Shown here in pieces: positions 9,303 to 18,454 of a stretch of DNA of 64,000 nt. Source of the stretch: Desulfovibrio piger (lineage in GTDB: Bacteria; Desulfobacterota; Desulfovibrionia; Desulfovibrionales; Desulfovibrionaceae); the NCBI RefSeq assembly GCF_012843875.1, contig NZ_JABAFY010000001.1, positions 62,001 to 126,000 on the forward strand. The letters run 5' to 3'. The position numbers and the translations under genes are program-made. How positions within the stretch are numbered: position 1 is the first letter of the stretch; every line of letters begins with the position of its first letter. The notes beneath the pieces are model-generated. The model was given only the letters and a program-made list of their open reading frames with translations, had not been told where the DNA came from and made no database searches.

Positions 9303-10700
9303 CTATGCTCCAGCTTCCGCGTCCGCCTCCCCGGCGGCCTCTTCCGAAGCGGGCCCGGCCAGGGGCGCGTCGGCCACGGAAAGATCAGGCATCTGCCACT
9401 GCCCGGGCAGGGGGGCCGTGAGCTCGGCCTTCTCGCCCACATAGGGGTTGAAGTAGCCGAAGCGCAGCCAGGGGCAAAGTTTTTTCAGACGCTTCATGAA
9501 CAGGCTGAGGCCCATGATGGGGCCGTGGTCGATGCCGCGCATGAGCCCCAGATACCATTCGGGGTCGATGTTGAGGTTACGCCACTGGATCATGCTCACG
9601 CCGTTCTCGCCCACCAGACGGGCCAGGGCTTCCAGTTCTCCTTCGCTGTCGGTGACCCCGGGGAAGAAGAGCAGGTTCAGCGAGACCCAGAGGCCGTTCT
9701 TCCGGGCCACGGCGATGGAACGGCGCACGTCGTCGAAGCTGTAGCCGTGGGGGCGGTAGTAGCGCTCGTAGACTTCGGGCCGGGCGCTGTTGAGGCTGAC
9801 GCGGATGCTGGAGAGGCCCGCCTGGGCCAGACGCTCCACGGCCTCGGTGCGGGAGGCGTTGGTATTGCAGTTGACCGTGCCCACGCCGCCCCGGCTGCGG
9901 AACAGGCGCACGCTTTCCACCAGCAGGTCGGGATTCATGAGGGGATCGCCCTCACAGCCCTGCCCGAAGGAATAGATGGGCGTCTTCGTCTCGCGGCCGG
10001 CATGGAAGCTCATGACTTCCACCAGTTCCTCGGGGGTGGGGGTGAAGGTCAGGCGGCACTGGGGCGTCACGTTGATGGGCGAATCCTTGTCCTGCTCGGA
10101 GATACAGCCCACACAACGGGCATTGCAGGTGCGCGAACTGGGCAGGGGCGCCTCGAAACGGCCCAGGGCAAAGTTGCGGGCCGCCGGGCAGTCGTACTTC
10201 ATGACGCAGTCTTCGAGGATGTGGCCCACCAGACGGTTCTTGGGGAACTGGCGCAGCAGGGCCCGCACGTTCTTTTCGATGCGGGAACGCGGGATGTGGC
10301 GGAACTCCTGACGCTGGTCGGCATCCACCTTGCGGGCACAGATGTAGAAGCGCCCCTTGGCGAAGCCCACGGCGCCATAGGCGAACAGGGGCAGCAGGGG
10401 GGCGTCGGCATCGCTGGTGTAGGCCGGATGGGCGGAGAGCGTATGGGCCGGTGCGGCAAAGGCGGCCACGGCCAGATCCTCGGTGCACTCTATCTCGCCG
10501 GTCTCGGGGTTCAGGCCCACGGCCCGGCGTCCGGGCAGGAGGAAGAGCTCGCTCTCCTCGGGCAGGGGCATGAGTTCGTCAGGACGGGGCGTGCCCCATT
10601 CCTCGCCGCGGCGGCAGACCATGAGCAGGTCGGGATCATCATAGATGTTGCCCTGGGCATCGGCCATGACCATATGCGGTTCGATCTTTGCTGTTGCCAT
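9303..10700 (-). CDS. Radical SAM protein of unknown specificity
   Basis: A 465-residue protein with the radical SAM cluster motif CxxxCxxC at C192, C196 and C199 (TCNARCVGC), set unusually far from the N-terminus. About 190 residues come first, containing YICARKVDADQRQEFRHIPRSRIEKN. The SAM-binding part follows with YSFGQGCEGDPL (GGE-like motif), NCNTNAS and SIRVSLNSARPEVYERYYRPHGY. The tail is Ala/Glu-rich. The substrate is not evident; no maturation partner lies beside it. The start is the ATG at 10698-10700 behind AAGGAAGG. It is divergent from the small membrane gene at 10814. Cysteines outside the motif (for example C165 and C171, DCVMKYDC) might hold a further metal site. Confidence 0.8.
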   Translation of the reverse strand: MATAKIEPHMVMADAQGNIYDDPDLLMVCRRGEEWGTPRPDELMPLPEESELFLLPGRRAVGLNPETGEIECTEDLAVAAFAAPAHTLSAHPAYTSDADAPLLPLFAYGAVGFAKGRFYICARKVDADQRQEFRHIPRSRIEKNVRALLRQFPKNRLVGHILEDCVMKYDCPAARNFALGRFEAPLPSSRTCNARCVGCISEQDKDSPINVTPQCRLTFTPTPEELVEVMSFHAGRETKTPIYSFGQGCEGDPLMNPDLLVESVRLFRSRGGVGTVNCNTNASRTEAVERLAQAGLSSIRVSLNSARPEVYERYYRPHGYSFDDVRRSIAVARKNGLWVSLNLLFFPGVTDSEGELEALARLVGENGVSMIQWRNLNIDPEWYLGLMRGIDHGPIMGLSLFMKRLKKLCPWLRFGYFNPYVGEKAELTAPLPGQWQMPDLSVADAPLAGPASEEAAGEADAEAGA

Positions 10701-10813
10701 TTTCCTTCCTTGCGGCATCTTGCCCTGCCGCGTCCGAATGTATATAAGCGGAGCTGCGGCCAGCCCCGGAAACATGGGCACGACGGCCGCCAGAATATCC
10801 GCGAGGCCGCCCC

Positions 10814-11140
10814 ATGTTTTCCCTGATGCTCTTTATTTTTCTTTGTTTTCTCGGCATGCTTGCCGTACAATTCTACATGCTGCGCAGCCAGGAACGCCTG
10901 AACCGCGCCCTGCGTGACGAACACGCCCAGATGCGCGTGCTGCTGCGCGCCATGGAAGCCCGCCTGGATGCCCTGGGCTGCCCTGCCCCCAAACTGGCCG
11001 AAACGGCCGTGCAGGCCACGCCTGCCGCACAGGATCCCCTGCTGCATCTGAGCTTTGATGCGCCTGCGGCCAAGAAGGCCGCGCCCCGCACGCCGGTGGT
11101 GGACCCGGGCCTGGACCTGCACATGGACAGCAGCCGCTAG
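10814..11140 (+). CDS. Small membrane-anchored protein, unknown function
   Basis: A 108-residue protein I do not recognise. One N-terminal membrane segment (MFSLMLFIFLCFLGMLAVQFYML) is followed by a charged helix likely to form a coiled coil (SQERLNRALRDEHAQMRVLLRAMEARLDAL) and a proline/alanine-rich disordered tail. A weak GAGG lies about 8 bp before the ATG. It is followed by a terminator-like hairpin, so it seems to form its own unit, divergent from the radical SAM gene. Good coding character (GC-rich third positions as in its neighbours) supports it being real. Confidence 0.65.
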   Translation: MFSLMLFIFLCFLGMLAVQFYMLRSQERLNRALRDEHAQMRVLLRAMEARLDALGCPAPKLAETAVQATPAAQDPLLHLSFDAPAAKKAAPRTPVVDPGLDLHMDSSR

Positions 11141-11156
11141 GGCTGTTCCGTTTTTT

Positions 11157-11175
11157 GCCCGGAAGCGGGCTTTTC
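11157..11175 (+). terminator. Short terminator-like hairpin
   Basis: GCCCG-GAAG-CGGGC stem-loop followed by TTTTCC. Confidence 0.5.
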
Positions 11176-11272
11176 CCTCCGGCGGGGCTTTTGTCGTGCC
11201 TTCCGCGCACGCCGCGACAGCGCTTCGTCAACCTAGCCTTGCCCCTTTTCATCGTCAAGCAGCCTTCCTGCC

Positions 11273-14200
11273 ATGCCCGAACCATCCCGCCGCCTGCGTC
11301 TTTTCCTCCGCTGTCTGGCAGCCCTGCTGCTGGGCATCCTGTTGCTGGCCGGCGCGGCCATGGTCTATGTGCAGCACAATTCCGTCGCCATCACCCATGC
11401 CCTGCTGGAAGACTTTACCCAGCGTACGGGCCTCCACCTGCATGTCAGGTCCATCGGCCTTTCCTGGCTGCCTCCGGCCATCCAGGCCGATGACGTGCGC
11501 ATCCGCATCAAAGAGCTGGACATCTCCGTCCGCACGGCCCGCCTGCGCCCCCGCCTGACCGCCCTGCTGCAGGGACGGCTGGAACTGGAATACGTGGCCC
11601 TGCAGAATCCCGTGCTCTCCGGCAGCCTCCCGCTGCCCACGCTGGACCTGCGCAAGCTGGGCTCCGCCGCCGAGGGCGGCAGCGGCGATACGGGAGGGCT
11701 GGCCCGGCTGGACGGCCTGCTGCCCGGTACCCTCCAGATAGAGATAGACCAGGGCAATTTCTCCTTCCAGGCCCAGGACGCTTCTTCCCTGCGCGCGGGC
11801 AACCTTTCCTGCGTGCTGCATCTGCGCGGTCTTCAGGACGTGCGCGGCAAGCTGCAGGCAGGTCTGATCCGCAACCTGGCCGCCGGGGAAGAGATCCCCG
11901 TGCTCGACCTGGAAAACCTGCTCGTGGAAGGCCGCAGCCGTCCGCTTCGTTTTTTGAGCGATACGCCCCGCCTGCGCCTGCGTACCCTGCTGCATCTGCC
12001 GCCCCACCTGCCCCGCGTACGCATGAACCTCGATTTCACGGCCACGGCCGCGGGCTGGCAGCTGGATCATGACATCCAGGGCGACCTGATGCAGGACGAC
12101 GAGCCCATCCCCTTTGCCGTGGCCGGCCGCCTGCTGCAGGACAGGAACGCGCCGCAGGCCTCGGTACGGCGCATGCTGCGCGAGGTCTTCCTGCCCGATC
12201 CGCAGGAGTTGGCCGCAGCCGGAAAGGAAGGTCCCGCAACGGCTCCTGCCCCGTCCGCCCCCCGTTCACCGGCCGCTGATGCCGCCGCTGCAAAGACAGT
12301 TCCCGCACCCCAGGTGGCCCCCCAGCCCGATCTGCCCGCTGCGGGAGGGACGCGCCCGCCCGTGCGCCTGGAACGCATCCGGCTGGAACTGGGCGAAGAC
12401 AGCGCCACCCTCGACGGCAACCTGATCCTCGACAAACAGCGGGGCCCCGTCCTCAACGGCAGCCTGCAGGCCCACCGCCTGAGCCTGACACGCTGGCTGG
12501 GCTTTGCCCGTGATCTGGCCCCGGGCCTTCAGATGGCCCTGGACAACATCACGGACAGTCTTCTGGAATTCGAACTGGATGCTGAAGGCCTGCGCGTGCC
12601 CTATATCGTGGCCCATGCCTCGGGCTCGCGCTTTACCGGTTCCGGCGGCGTGGCCCGCTGGGCCGAGCCGGTGGTGGCCCTTGACCTGACCGCCCCGGAA
12701 GTAACGCTGGGCCGGGCCATCCCGGAAGCCGTGGGCACCCTGCCCCTGCAGGTCTATTTCCCGCACGGGCCCCTGACCAGCCTGCGGGCCTCGCGCTCCA
12801 CACCGCTGCCGCCGCCCGATCCCGCCACGGACCTGGATATCGGTTATGACATCCGCCTCAATGCCCGCACCGTGCATTACGGCCCTGTGACCATCACCGG
12901 CGCGGCCGTGGTCATCGAACCCGGCACCCCCGACAAGGCAGGCAACGGCACGGCCGTGATCCGGGCCACGGGCGACTTTTACGAAGGCCGCCTCAAGGGC
13001 CGCTGCGCCATCGGCGGGCCTTCGGACATGCCCACCTTCGACATCGACCTGCGCCTGGACAAGGTCCACGGCAGCAAGCTGGTCAGGGATTTCGACCTCA
13101 TCCCCGTACGGCGCGGCATGCTGTCCGCCCAGGCGGCCATCACCAGCCGGGGCAGCGACCTGGACGTGTTCCTGAAGAGCATGCGCGGCACGGTCACGGC
13201 CGACGGCAGCAAGGGCCTGCTGCCCGCCGGAGGCAAAAAGAGCCTGCCCTTCGAAAAACTCTCGCTGCGCCTCGACCTGCAAAGCGCCCGCCGCGACCTG
13301 CGTCCCACTCCGGCCCGGGCCGGTTTCGAAGGCCGCTGGACGGCCTCGCTGGAGGGTGAGGATCTTTCCCTGACCCAGAAGCTGGACGGCCTCGTCTGGT
13401 TCGGCGGCAAGGAGTTCGTGGCCTGGCAGGATCTGCCCGGTTCCCTGCGCCTGCACCTGCCGTCCCTTGAAAAGGATCTGCTGCCCCAGGGCATGGATCT
13501 GGATGCCGACGGCGTGTTCAGCTGTGCGGGCCCTGCCGGGCTGAAGCTGAAAAAGGCCACGCTCTCGGCGCTGGGCCTGCAGCTCAAGGGCGATCTGGAC
13601 GTCAGCAACGGCCGCAGCGGCCTGACCTGGGGCGGGAACGTGGATCTTGCCGCCCGCGACCTGAAGCACAGCCTCCGGCAGATCCGGGGCAGTGCGCCCG
13701 CCTCCCTGCCCGCCTCCCTCAACAGCCTGCGCCTCAAGGGCACGGCCTCCGGTACCCCGGACAGCCTGCGCCTCAAGGACCTGCGCTGCAGCCTGGGCTG
13801 GCAGCAGGTGGACGGCGAAGCTGCCGTGAACTGGAGCGGTACCCCGCAACTGGACCTGCGCCTGCATGCCGCGGACTTCGATCTGGACCGCCTGCTGGCG
13901 GAGATGTTCCCCGACCAGGCCCGCAGCAAGGGACGGAGCAAGGCCCCGGGCGCTCCCTGGGACCTGCGCTTCATGAAGGCCTTCGATGCCCAGGGGAGCC
14001 TGAGCGTGGACAGGGTGCGCTTCATGCGCCTGCGCATGCAGCAGATGACCACCCGCTTCAGTCTCAAGGACGGCCACCTTTCCGTGCCTGCGCTGGAAGG
14101 CAACTTTTACAATTCGCGCCTGCGTGCCTCGGGCGACTTCCGCTTCGACCGGGGCCTGAGCTACACCACCAAGGTCAGGGCCCTGAACATCAACCTCGAC

Positions 14201-14707
14201 GCCGCCAGCAACGACCGCAACGACAAGCGCGCCGTGCGGGGGCTGGCCTCGGTGGAATCGGAGATGAGCGCCCACCTGACCGGCAGCGGCCAGATGCCCG
14301 CGGCCCTTTCCGGCACCTGGGGCGTGGCCATCATCAACGGCAGCTACCAGAACCGCGACAAGGCCGGGCGGCCCGGCGGCAAGCCCACCCGCTTCCAGCG
14401 CCTCAGCGCCTCGGGCAACATGCAGGGCGGTGTGGCCCGCAGCAGCAACATCTTGTATCAGGATGCCGAGATGCGCGTGCGCGGCGGCGGCCGCATCGAC
14501 TTCAACAACGAAGACCTGGACTGCAACCTTTTCGTCAAGACCGACCGCATGCAGGAATTCCCCGTGCGCGTGACCGGCAAGCTCCATGATCCCAAGACCT
14601 CGGTCAGCGCAGGGACGGCCATCCTCTACGCCGTCACCAGCCTGACCCACGGCATCTTCGAGCTGCTGGGCGGGGTCATGGAAGGCACCTGGAACCTGTT
14701 CCGCTGA
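11273..14707 (+). CDS. AsmA-like (YhdP/TamB-type) inner-membrane anchored protein
   Basis: A 1144-residue protein with one N-terminal membrane segment (about residues 10-32) and then a very long beta-rich periplasmic domain of repeating strands, the hallmark of AsmA-like proteins that bridge the envelope and carry phospholipid. The N-terminal block (DFTQRTGLHLHVRSIGLSWLPPAIQADDVRI) and the closing block (ALSGTWGVAIINGSYQN...RVTGKLHDPKTSVSAGTAI) follow the AsmA/DUF3971 pattern. Residues about 320-365 are an Ala/Pro-rich low-complexity linker. It is larger than AsmA (about 620) and close to YhdP (about 1270). No lipid-transport partner is adjacent. The ribosome binding site of the ATG at 11273 is weak. 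Confidence 0.75.
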   Translation: MPEPSRRLRLFLRCLAALLLGILLLAGAAMVYVQHNSVAITHALLEDFTQRTGLHLHVRSIGLSWLPPAIQADDVRIRIKELDISVRTARLRPRLTALLQGRLELEYVALQNPVLSGSLPLPTLDLRKLGSAAEGGSGDTGGLARLDGLLPGTLQIEIDQGNFSFQAQDASSLRAGNLSCVLHLRGLQDVRGKLQAGLIRNLAAGEEIPVLDLENLLVEGRSRPLRFLSDTPRLRLRTLLHLPPHLPRVRMNLDFTATAAGWQLDHDIQGDLMQDDEPIPFAVAGRLLQDRNAPQASVRRMLREVFLPDPQELAAAGKEGPATAPAPSAPRSPAADAAAAKTVPAPQVAPQPDLPAAGGTRPPVRLERIRLELGEDSATLDGNLILDKQRGPVLNGSLQAHRLSLTRWLGFARDLAPGLQMALDNITDSLLEFELDAEGLRVPYIVAHASGSRFTGSGGVARWAEPVVALDLTAPEVTLGRAIPEAVGTLPLQVYFPHGPLTSLRASRSTPLPPPDPATDLDIGYDIRLNARTVHYGPVTITGAAVVIEPGTPDKAGNGTAVIRATGDFYEGRLKGRCAIGGPSDMPTFDIDLRLDKVHGSKLVRDFDLIPVRRGMLSAQAAITSRGSDLDVFLKSMRGTVTADGSKGLLPAGGKKSLPFEKLSLRLDLQSARRDLRPTPARAGFEGRWTASLEGEDLSLTQKLDGLVWFGGKEFVAWQDLPGSLRLHLPSLEKDLLPQGMDLDADGVFSCAGPAGLKLKKATLSALGLQLKGDLDVSNGRSGLTWGGNVDLAARDLKHSLRQIRGSAPASLPASLNSLRLKGTASGTPDSLRLKDLRCSLGWQQVDGEAAVNWSGTPQLDLRLHAADFDLDRLLAEMFPDQARSKGRSKAPGAPWDLRFMKAFDAQGSLSVDRVRFMRLRMQQMTTRFSLKDGHLSVPALEGNFYNSRLRASGDFRFDRGLSYTTKVRALNINLDAASNDRNDKRAVRGLASVESEMSAHLTGSGQMPAALSGTWGVAIINGSYQNRDKAGRPGGKPTRFQRLSASGNMQGGVARSSNILYQDAEMRVRGGGRIDFNNEDLDCNLFVKTDRMQEFPVRVTGKLHDPKTSVSAGTAILYAVTSLTHGIFELLGGVMEGTWNLFR

Positions 14708-14786
14708 TCCCGCGTCCCGGCCTTTTTCGTTCCGGTCCCACCGGCCTTCCCCTGCCGGAAAAGGCCTTGCACTTTCCCCGCCCCCG

Positions 14787-14815
14787 TTGACAGAACCGCC
14801 TGCAAAGGGTAGACA
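14787..14815 (+). promoter_or_regulatory. Sigma-70 promoter for adk
   Basis: TTGACA, 17 bp, TAGACA, ending about 60 bp upstream of the adk start. Confidence 0.6.
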
Positions 14816-14877
14816 GGCTCTATCTGTTCTTTTTTGCACAAACCCAACAACGGTCCGTCTCAATAAGGAGAAGCGCC

Positions 14878-15549
14878 ATGAATATCCTCATCTTTGGTCC
14901 CAACGGCAGCGGCAAGGGCACCCAGGGCAACCTGGTCAAGGCTAAGTACAATCTTGCTCACATCGAATCCGGCGCCATCTTCCGTGAGCACATCGGCGGC
15001 GGCACCGAGCTGGGCAAGAAGGCCAAGGAATACATCGATCGCGGCGACCTGGTGCCCGACGACATCACCATCCCCATGGTGCTGGAGACCCTGAAGACCA
15101 AGGGCAAGGACGGCTGGCTGCTGGACGGCTTCCCCCGCAACATGGTGCAGGCCCAGAAACTGTGGGAAGCCCTGCAGGCCGAAGGTCTGAAACTGGACTA
15201 CGTCATCGAGATCCTGCTGCCCCGCGAGATCGCCAAGAACCGCATCATGGGCCGTCGCCTGTGCAAGGAAAACAACAACCATCCCAACAACATCTTCATC
15301 GACGCCATCAAGCCCAACGGTGACAAGTGCCGCGTCTGTGGCGGTGAGCTCTCCACCCGTTCCGACGACCAGGACGAAGCCGCCATCAACAAGCGTCACG
15401 ACATCTACTACAACACCGAGAACGGCACCCTGGCCGCGGCCTACTTCTTCAAGAACCTGGCCGCCGAAGGCAAGACCAAGTACATCGAACTGAACGGCGA
15501 AGGCACCATCGACTCCATCAAGGAGACCCTGATCTCCCAGCTGAGCTAG
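14878..15549 (+). CDS. adk: Adenylate kinase
   Basis: Converts ATP and AMP to two ADP in the cytoplasm; in sulfate reducers it also recycles the AMP made from sulfate activation via APS. The 223-residue protein has the P-loop GPNGSGKGTQ at residues 7-16, GWLLDGFPRN for AMP binding, and a long LID domain (about 125-165) carrying cysteines in RRLCKE and CRVCGG. These fit the metal-binding LID reported for Desulfovibrio gigas adenylate kinase. The ATG at 14878 sits behind AAGGAGAAG. Promoter and terminator flank it closely, so it is monocistronic. The codon use suggests strong expression. Confidence 0.95.
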   Translation: MNILIFGPNGSGKGTQGNLVKAKYNLAHIESGAIFREHIGGGTELGKKAKEYIDRGDLVPDDITIPMVLETLKTKGKDGWLLDGFPRNMVQAQKLWEALQAEGLKLDYVIEILLPREIAKNRIMGRRLCKENNNHPNNIFIDAIKPNGDKCRVCGGELSTRSDDQDEAAINKRHDIYYNTENGTLAAAYFFKNLAAEGKTKYIELNGEGTIDSIKETLISQLS

Positions 15550-15567
15550 CCTGAGCACGCCTTTCCA

Positions 15568-15597
15568 GGCCGGGGCCCTGCCCCGGTCTTTTTTTTG
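15568..15597 (+). terminator. Intrinsic terminator downstream of adk
   Basis: GGCCGGGGC / GCCCCGGTC hairpin followed by eight Ts. Confidence 0.85.
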
Positions 15598-15779
15598 CCC
15601 GAAAATCCTGGAGCCCGGCCGGAAGCGGCCTTGCCTTTTGCCGCCGCGACCCCATCTTTATAGCGGGGGAAAGGTCCGCCGGCCCGCAGCGAGCACGCGT
15701 TCCGAAACAGGGGCCCTACTGGACATGCCTGTCCAAGTTTGCCACTATGCCCCCAACTTCACAGCGAGGTATCAATATC

Positions 15780-16103
15780 ATGCAAGTCTGCATCGCGATC
15801 ATGCACGGCAATCCCGTCATGCTGGAACTGCGGGAAGGCGTCCCCTACATCAATGACGAACCCCAGCCCATCAAGCACCTGACCGAAGATGACCTCGTGG
15901 CCTTCCACGAAGCCGTGAGCGCCATCCCCGACGACGGCGATCCCGGCAATGTCGCCCTTGTCAACGCCAAGCGCGCCGCGTTCATCGTGGACCTGCTGGG
16001 CCATGCCGTGGGCGACGAATGCGTCTCCTACCTGACGCATGTGCTGGACCACGTGCACTACGACGTCATGGAATATCTGGGTGAAACCGACCCCCAGGAC
16101 TAG
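15780..16103 (+). CDS. Small acidic protein of unknown function upstream of sufCB
   Basis: A 107-residue soluble acidic protein I do not recognise. It begins MQVCIAIMHGNPVMLEL, has a helical middle (LTEDDLVAFHEAVSAI) and a histidine-rich end (YLTHVLDHVHYDVMEYL). The ATG at 15780 lies behind GAGGT at good spacing; a start 33 bp earlier has no site. It ends 55 bp before sufC on the same strand with no terminator between them, so it may be co-transcribed with the Fe-S assembly genes. The clustered histidines and acidic residues could bind metal, but that is speculation. Confidence 0.65.
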   Translation: MQVCIAIMHGNPVMLELREGVPYINDEPQPIKHLTEDDLVAFHEAVSAIPDDGDPGNVALVNAKRAAFIVDLLGHAVGDECVSYLTHVLDHVHYDVMEYLGETDPQD

Positions 16104-16158
16104 AAAGCCTGCCGGGCTCCCGCAAGGGGGAGGACTTCCGGCATAATTGAGGGAAACA

Positions 16159-16953
16159 ATGCTTGAGATCCGAGACCTGCACGTTTCCGTCCACGGCACG
16201 CCGGTGCTCAAGGGCATCGACCTGAAGGTGGAAGCGGGCGAAACCTTTATCCTATTCGGCCCCAACGGCTCCGGCAAGACCACCCTGCTCATGACGCTGA
16301 TGGGCTTTTCCGGCTACGAGGTGACCCGGGGCAAGATCATCTTCAAGGGCCACGACATCACCTACGCCCCCATGTACGAGCGTGCCCGTCTGGGCATCGG
16401 CATGTCCTTCCAGCGCCCGCCCACCATCCACGGCCTGCCCACGGGCAAGATGGTGGAACTGTGCGGCCGCGGCCGCAAGATGGACATCCCCGCCATGGCC
16501 AAGCGCGTGCATTTCGATACCTTCCTGGACCGCGACGTCAACGCCGGTTTCTCCGGCGGCGAGATCAAGCGCTCCGAGCTGCTGCAGCTCATGGCCCAGC
16601 AGCCCAACCTGCTGCTTTTCGACGAGCCGGAATCCGGCGTGGACCTGGAAAACATGGCCCTGGTGGGCAAGACCGTGCGCAAGCTGCTGGACGGCGTGCC
16701 CGACTGCTGTAGCGCCACCCTGCGCGAGCAGGGTCGCCAGCGTTCCACCAGCGGGCTCATCATCACCCACACCGGCCACATCCTTGAATACGTCAACGCC
16801 GACCGCGGACAGGTCATGTATCACGGCAAGCTCTGCTGTGAAGCGCGCCCGCGCGTCATCCTCGACCATATCGCCCAGCACGGCTACCAGGAATGCCTGC
16901 GCTGCCTGGCCGGCGACATGTTCGGCAAAATCGCGGAGGCTCCCCTGGTATGA
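16159..16953 (+). CDS. sufC: SufC-like Fe-S cluster assembly ATPase
   Basis: A soluble ABC-type ATPase (264 residues) that drives Fe-S cluster assembly on its SufB-type scaffold. It has Walker A FGPNGSGKTT, a Q-loop at SFQRPPT, the SufC-style signature FSGGEIKRSELLQL, Walker B LLLFDEPESGVD, and the switch histidine in LIITHTGHIL. An insertion with a cysteine pair (DCCSATLREQGRQRS, about residues 178-192) is absent from E. coli SufC. The start is the ATG at 16159 behind GAGGGA. It overlaps the next gene by four bases (ATGA), indicating translational coupling. No sufS, sufE or sufD gene follows. Confidence 0.9.
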   Translation: MLEIRDLHVSVHGTPVLKGIDLKVEAGETFILFGPNGSGKTTLLMTLMGFSGYEVTRGKIIFKGHDITYAPMYERARLGIGMSFQRPPTIHGLPTGKMVELCGRGRKMDIPAMAKRVHFDTFLDRDVNAGFSGGEIKRSELLQLMAQQPNLLLFDEPESGVDLENMALVGKTVRKLLDGVPDCCSATLREQGRQRSTSGLIITHTGHILEYVNADRGQVMYHGKLCCEARPRVILDHIAQHGYQECLRCLAGDMFGKIAEAPLV

Positions 16954-18113
16954 GCAGCATCGACCTTTCCCGTTTCAACTTCAGCGGCGGTGAGAACTCC
17001 GCCCCCATCGAAGATCTGACCCGTCTGCCCCAGGAAGACCAGCAGCGCCTGGTCCTGGCCGGCATCGACGTGCACGACACCAAGGTCAGCGGTGCCTTCA
17101 TGCAGCTCAACCATGCCGACGTGCACTGCACCACCCGGCAGGAAGGCCTGGACCTCATGGACATCCGCGCGGCCCTCAAAAAGTTCGACGGCCTGCCGCA
17201 GTACTACTGGAAGCTGCTCGATCCCAACAAGGACGAGATCACCCGCATGGCCTACGAGCACCTCAACGGCGGCTACTTCGTGCGTGCCCGCAAGGGCGTG
17301 AAGATCAGCCAGCCCGTGCAGTCCTGCATGTTCATCAAGGGCAATGCCGCCGGACAGGCCGTGCACAACATCGTGGTGGTGGAAGAAGGCGCCGAGCTCA
17401 ACATCCTGGGCGGCTGCGCCACCTCCCAGCACAGCAATGATGCCGCGCATCTGGGCATCACCGAATACTATGTGGAAAAGGGCGGCAAGCTGACCTTCAC
17501 CATGATCCACAACTGGGGCGACTCCACCACCGTGCGGCCGCGCTCGGCGGGCGTGGTGGAAGCCGGGGGCGTGTTCCAGAACAATTACATCCTGCTCAAG
17601 AGCGTGGGCAGCCTGCAATCCTATCCCCGCATCGACCTCAACGGTGAGGGCGCCGTGGCCACCTTCAACTCGGTCATCGTGACGCCCACGGGCTCCTACG
17701 TGGACAGCGGCAGCGCCATCCACCTCAACGCGCCCCACACCCGCGGCGAGATCATCTCCCGCACCCTGACCACCGGCGGCACCATCATCAACCGCGGTTT
17801 CATCGGCGCTTCGGCCACTCCGGTCAAGGGCCATCTGGAGTGCAAGGGCCTCATCGTGGGCGGCGGCCGCGTGCATGCCATCCCCGAACTGGACAGCTGC
17901 CGCGACGGCGTGGAACTCTCCCACGAAGCCGCCGTGGGCAAGATCGCCCAGGAAGAGATCGAATACCTCATGGCCCGCGGCCTGGACGAGGACGAAGCCA
18001 CCTCCACCATCGTGCGCGGCTTCCTCAACGTGGACATCATGGGCCTGCCCGCGCCCCTGAAGAAGGCCATGGACGAACAGATCAGCAAGCTCAACGCCGG
18101 CGGCGCCATGTAG
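16950..18113 (+). CDS. sufB: SufB/SufD-like Fe-S cluster scaffold
   Basis: A 387-residue SufB/D-family protein, the partner scaffold of SufC. The beta-helix core is visible (NIVVVEEGAELNILGGCATSQHSND and EYYVEKGGKLTFTMIHNWG), followed by the conserved C-terminal block (GASATPVKGHLECKGLIVGGGRVHAIPELDS) and the helical end EIEYLMARGLDEDEATSTIVRGFL. It is shorter than E. coli SufB (about 495) and would serve as the only SufB/D protein here, probably as a homodimer with SufC. The ATG at 16950 overlaps the sufC stop codon. A terminator follows. Confidence 0.88.
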   Translation: MSSIDLSRFNFSGGENSAPIEDLTRLPQEDQQRLVLAGIDVHDTKVSGAFMQLNHADVHCTTRQEGLDLMDIRAALKKFDGLPQYYWKLLDPNKDEITRMAYEHLNGGYFVRARKGVKISQPVQSCMFIKGNAAGQAVHNIVVVEEGAELNILGGCATSQHSNDAAHLGITEYYVEKGGKLTFTMIHNWGDSTTVRPRSAGVVEAGGVFQNNYILLKSVGSLQSYPRIDLNGEGAVATFNSVIVTPTGSYVDSGSAIHLNAPHTRGEIISRTLTTGGTIINRGFIGASATPVKGHLECKGLIVGGGRVHAIPELDSCRDGVELSHEAAVGKIAQEEIEYLMARGLDEDEATSTIVRGFLNVDIMGLPAPLKKAMDEQISKLNAGGAM

Positions 18114-18140
18114 CGCCCCCGCTGCGATACCTGCCTGTTG

Positions 18141-18179
18141 CGGGGCTGTCCGTACATGCGGGCAGCCCCGTTCGTTTTT
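18141..18179 (+). terminator. Intrinsic terminator downstream of sufB
   Basis: CGGGGCTG / CAGCCCCG stem followed by TTCGTTTTT. Confidence 0.75.
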
Positions 18180-18247
18180 GCGGAACCGCCACAGGCCCGC
18201 CCGGCTGTCCCCGCCGGAGCCCGGCCCTCAAGCCCTGCCGGAAGGGC

Positions 18248-18277
18248 TTGACCGCCTAGTGTCCTTCCGGCTATAGT
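18248..18277 (+). promoter_or_regulatory. Sigma-70 promoter for the tRNA gene
   Basis: TTGACC, 18 bp, TATAGT, ending 13 bp before the first tRNA base, the normal distance for a tRNA promoter. Confidence 0.65.
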
Positions 18278-18290
18278 TCGCTTCCTTCGT

Positions 18291-18366
18291 GGGCCTATAG
18301 CTCAGTTGGTAGAGCCTCCGGCTCATAACCGGCAGGTCCCAGGTTCGAGTCCTGGTGGGCCCACCA
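18291..18366 (+). tRNA. tRNA with CAT anticodon (elongator Met, or Ile2)
   Basis: 76 bases including an encoded CCA end. The acceptor GGGCCTA pairs with TGGGCCC; the D arm is GCTC...GAGC; the anticodon loop is CTCATAA; the T arm has GGTTCGAGTCC. The acceptor begins with a G-C pair, so it is not the initiator. Met versus lysidine-modified Ile cannot be settled from sequence alone. It has its own promoter and terminator. Confidence 0.95.
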
Positions 18367-18374
18367 ATATTTGA

Positions 18375-18415
18375 AAGGCAGGTTCCCTTCGCGGAAACCT
18401 GCCTTTTCATTTTTC
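18375..18415 (+). terminator. Intrinsic terminator after the tRNA
   Basis: AAGGCAGGTT / AACCTGCCTT stem followed by TTTTCATTTTT. It may also end the convergent eutBC transcript. Confidence 0.8.
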
Positions 18416-18454
18416 ATAGATATCCCGGCGTCCTGCCGGGCCTCTCCGTCTTCC

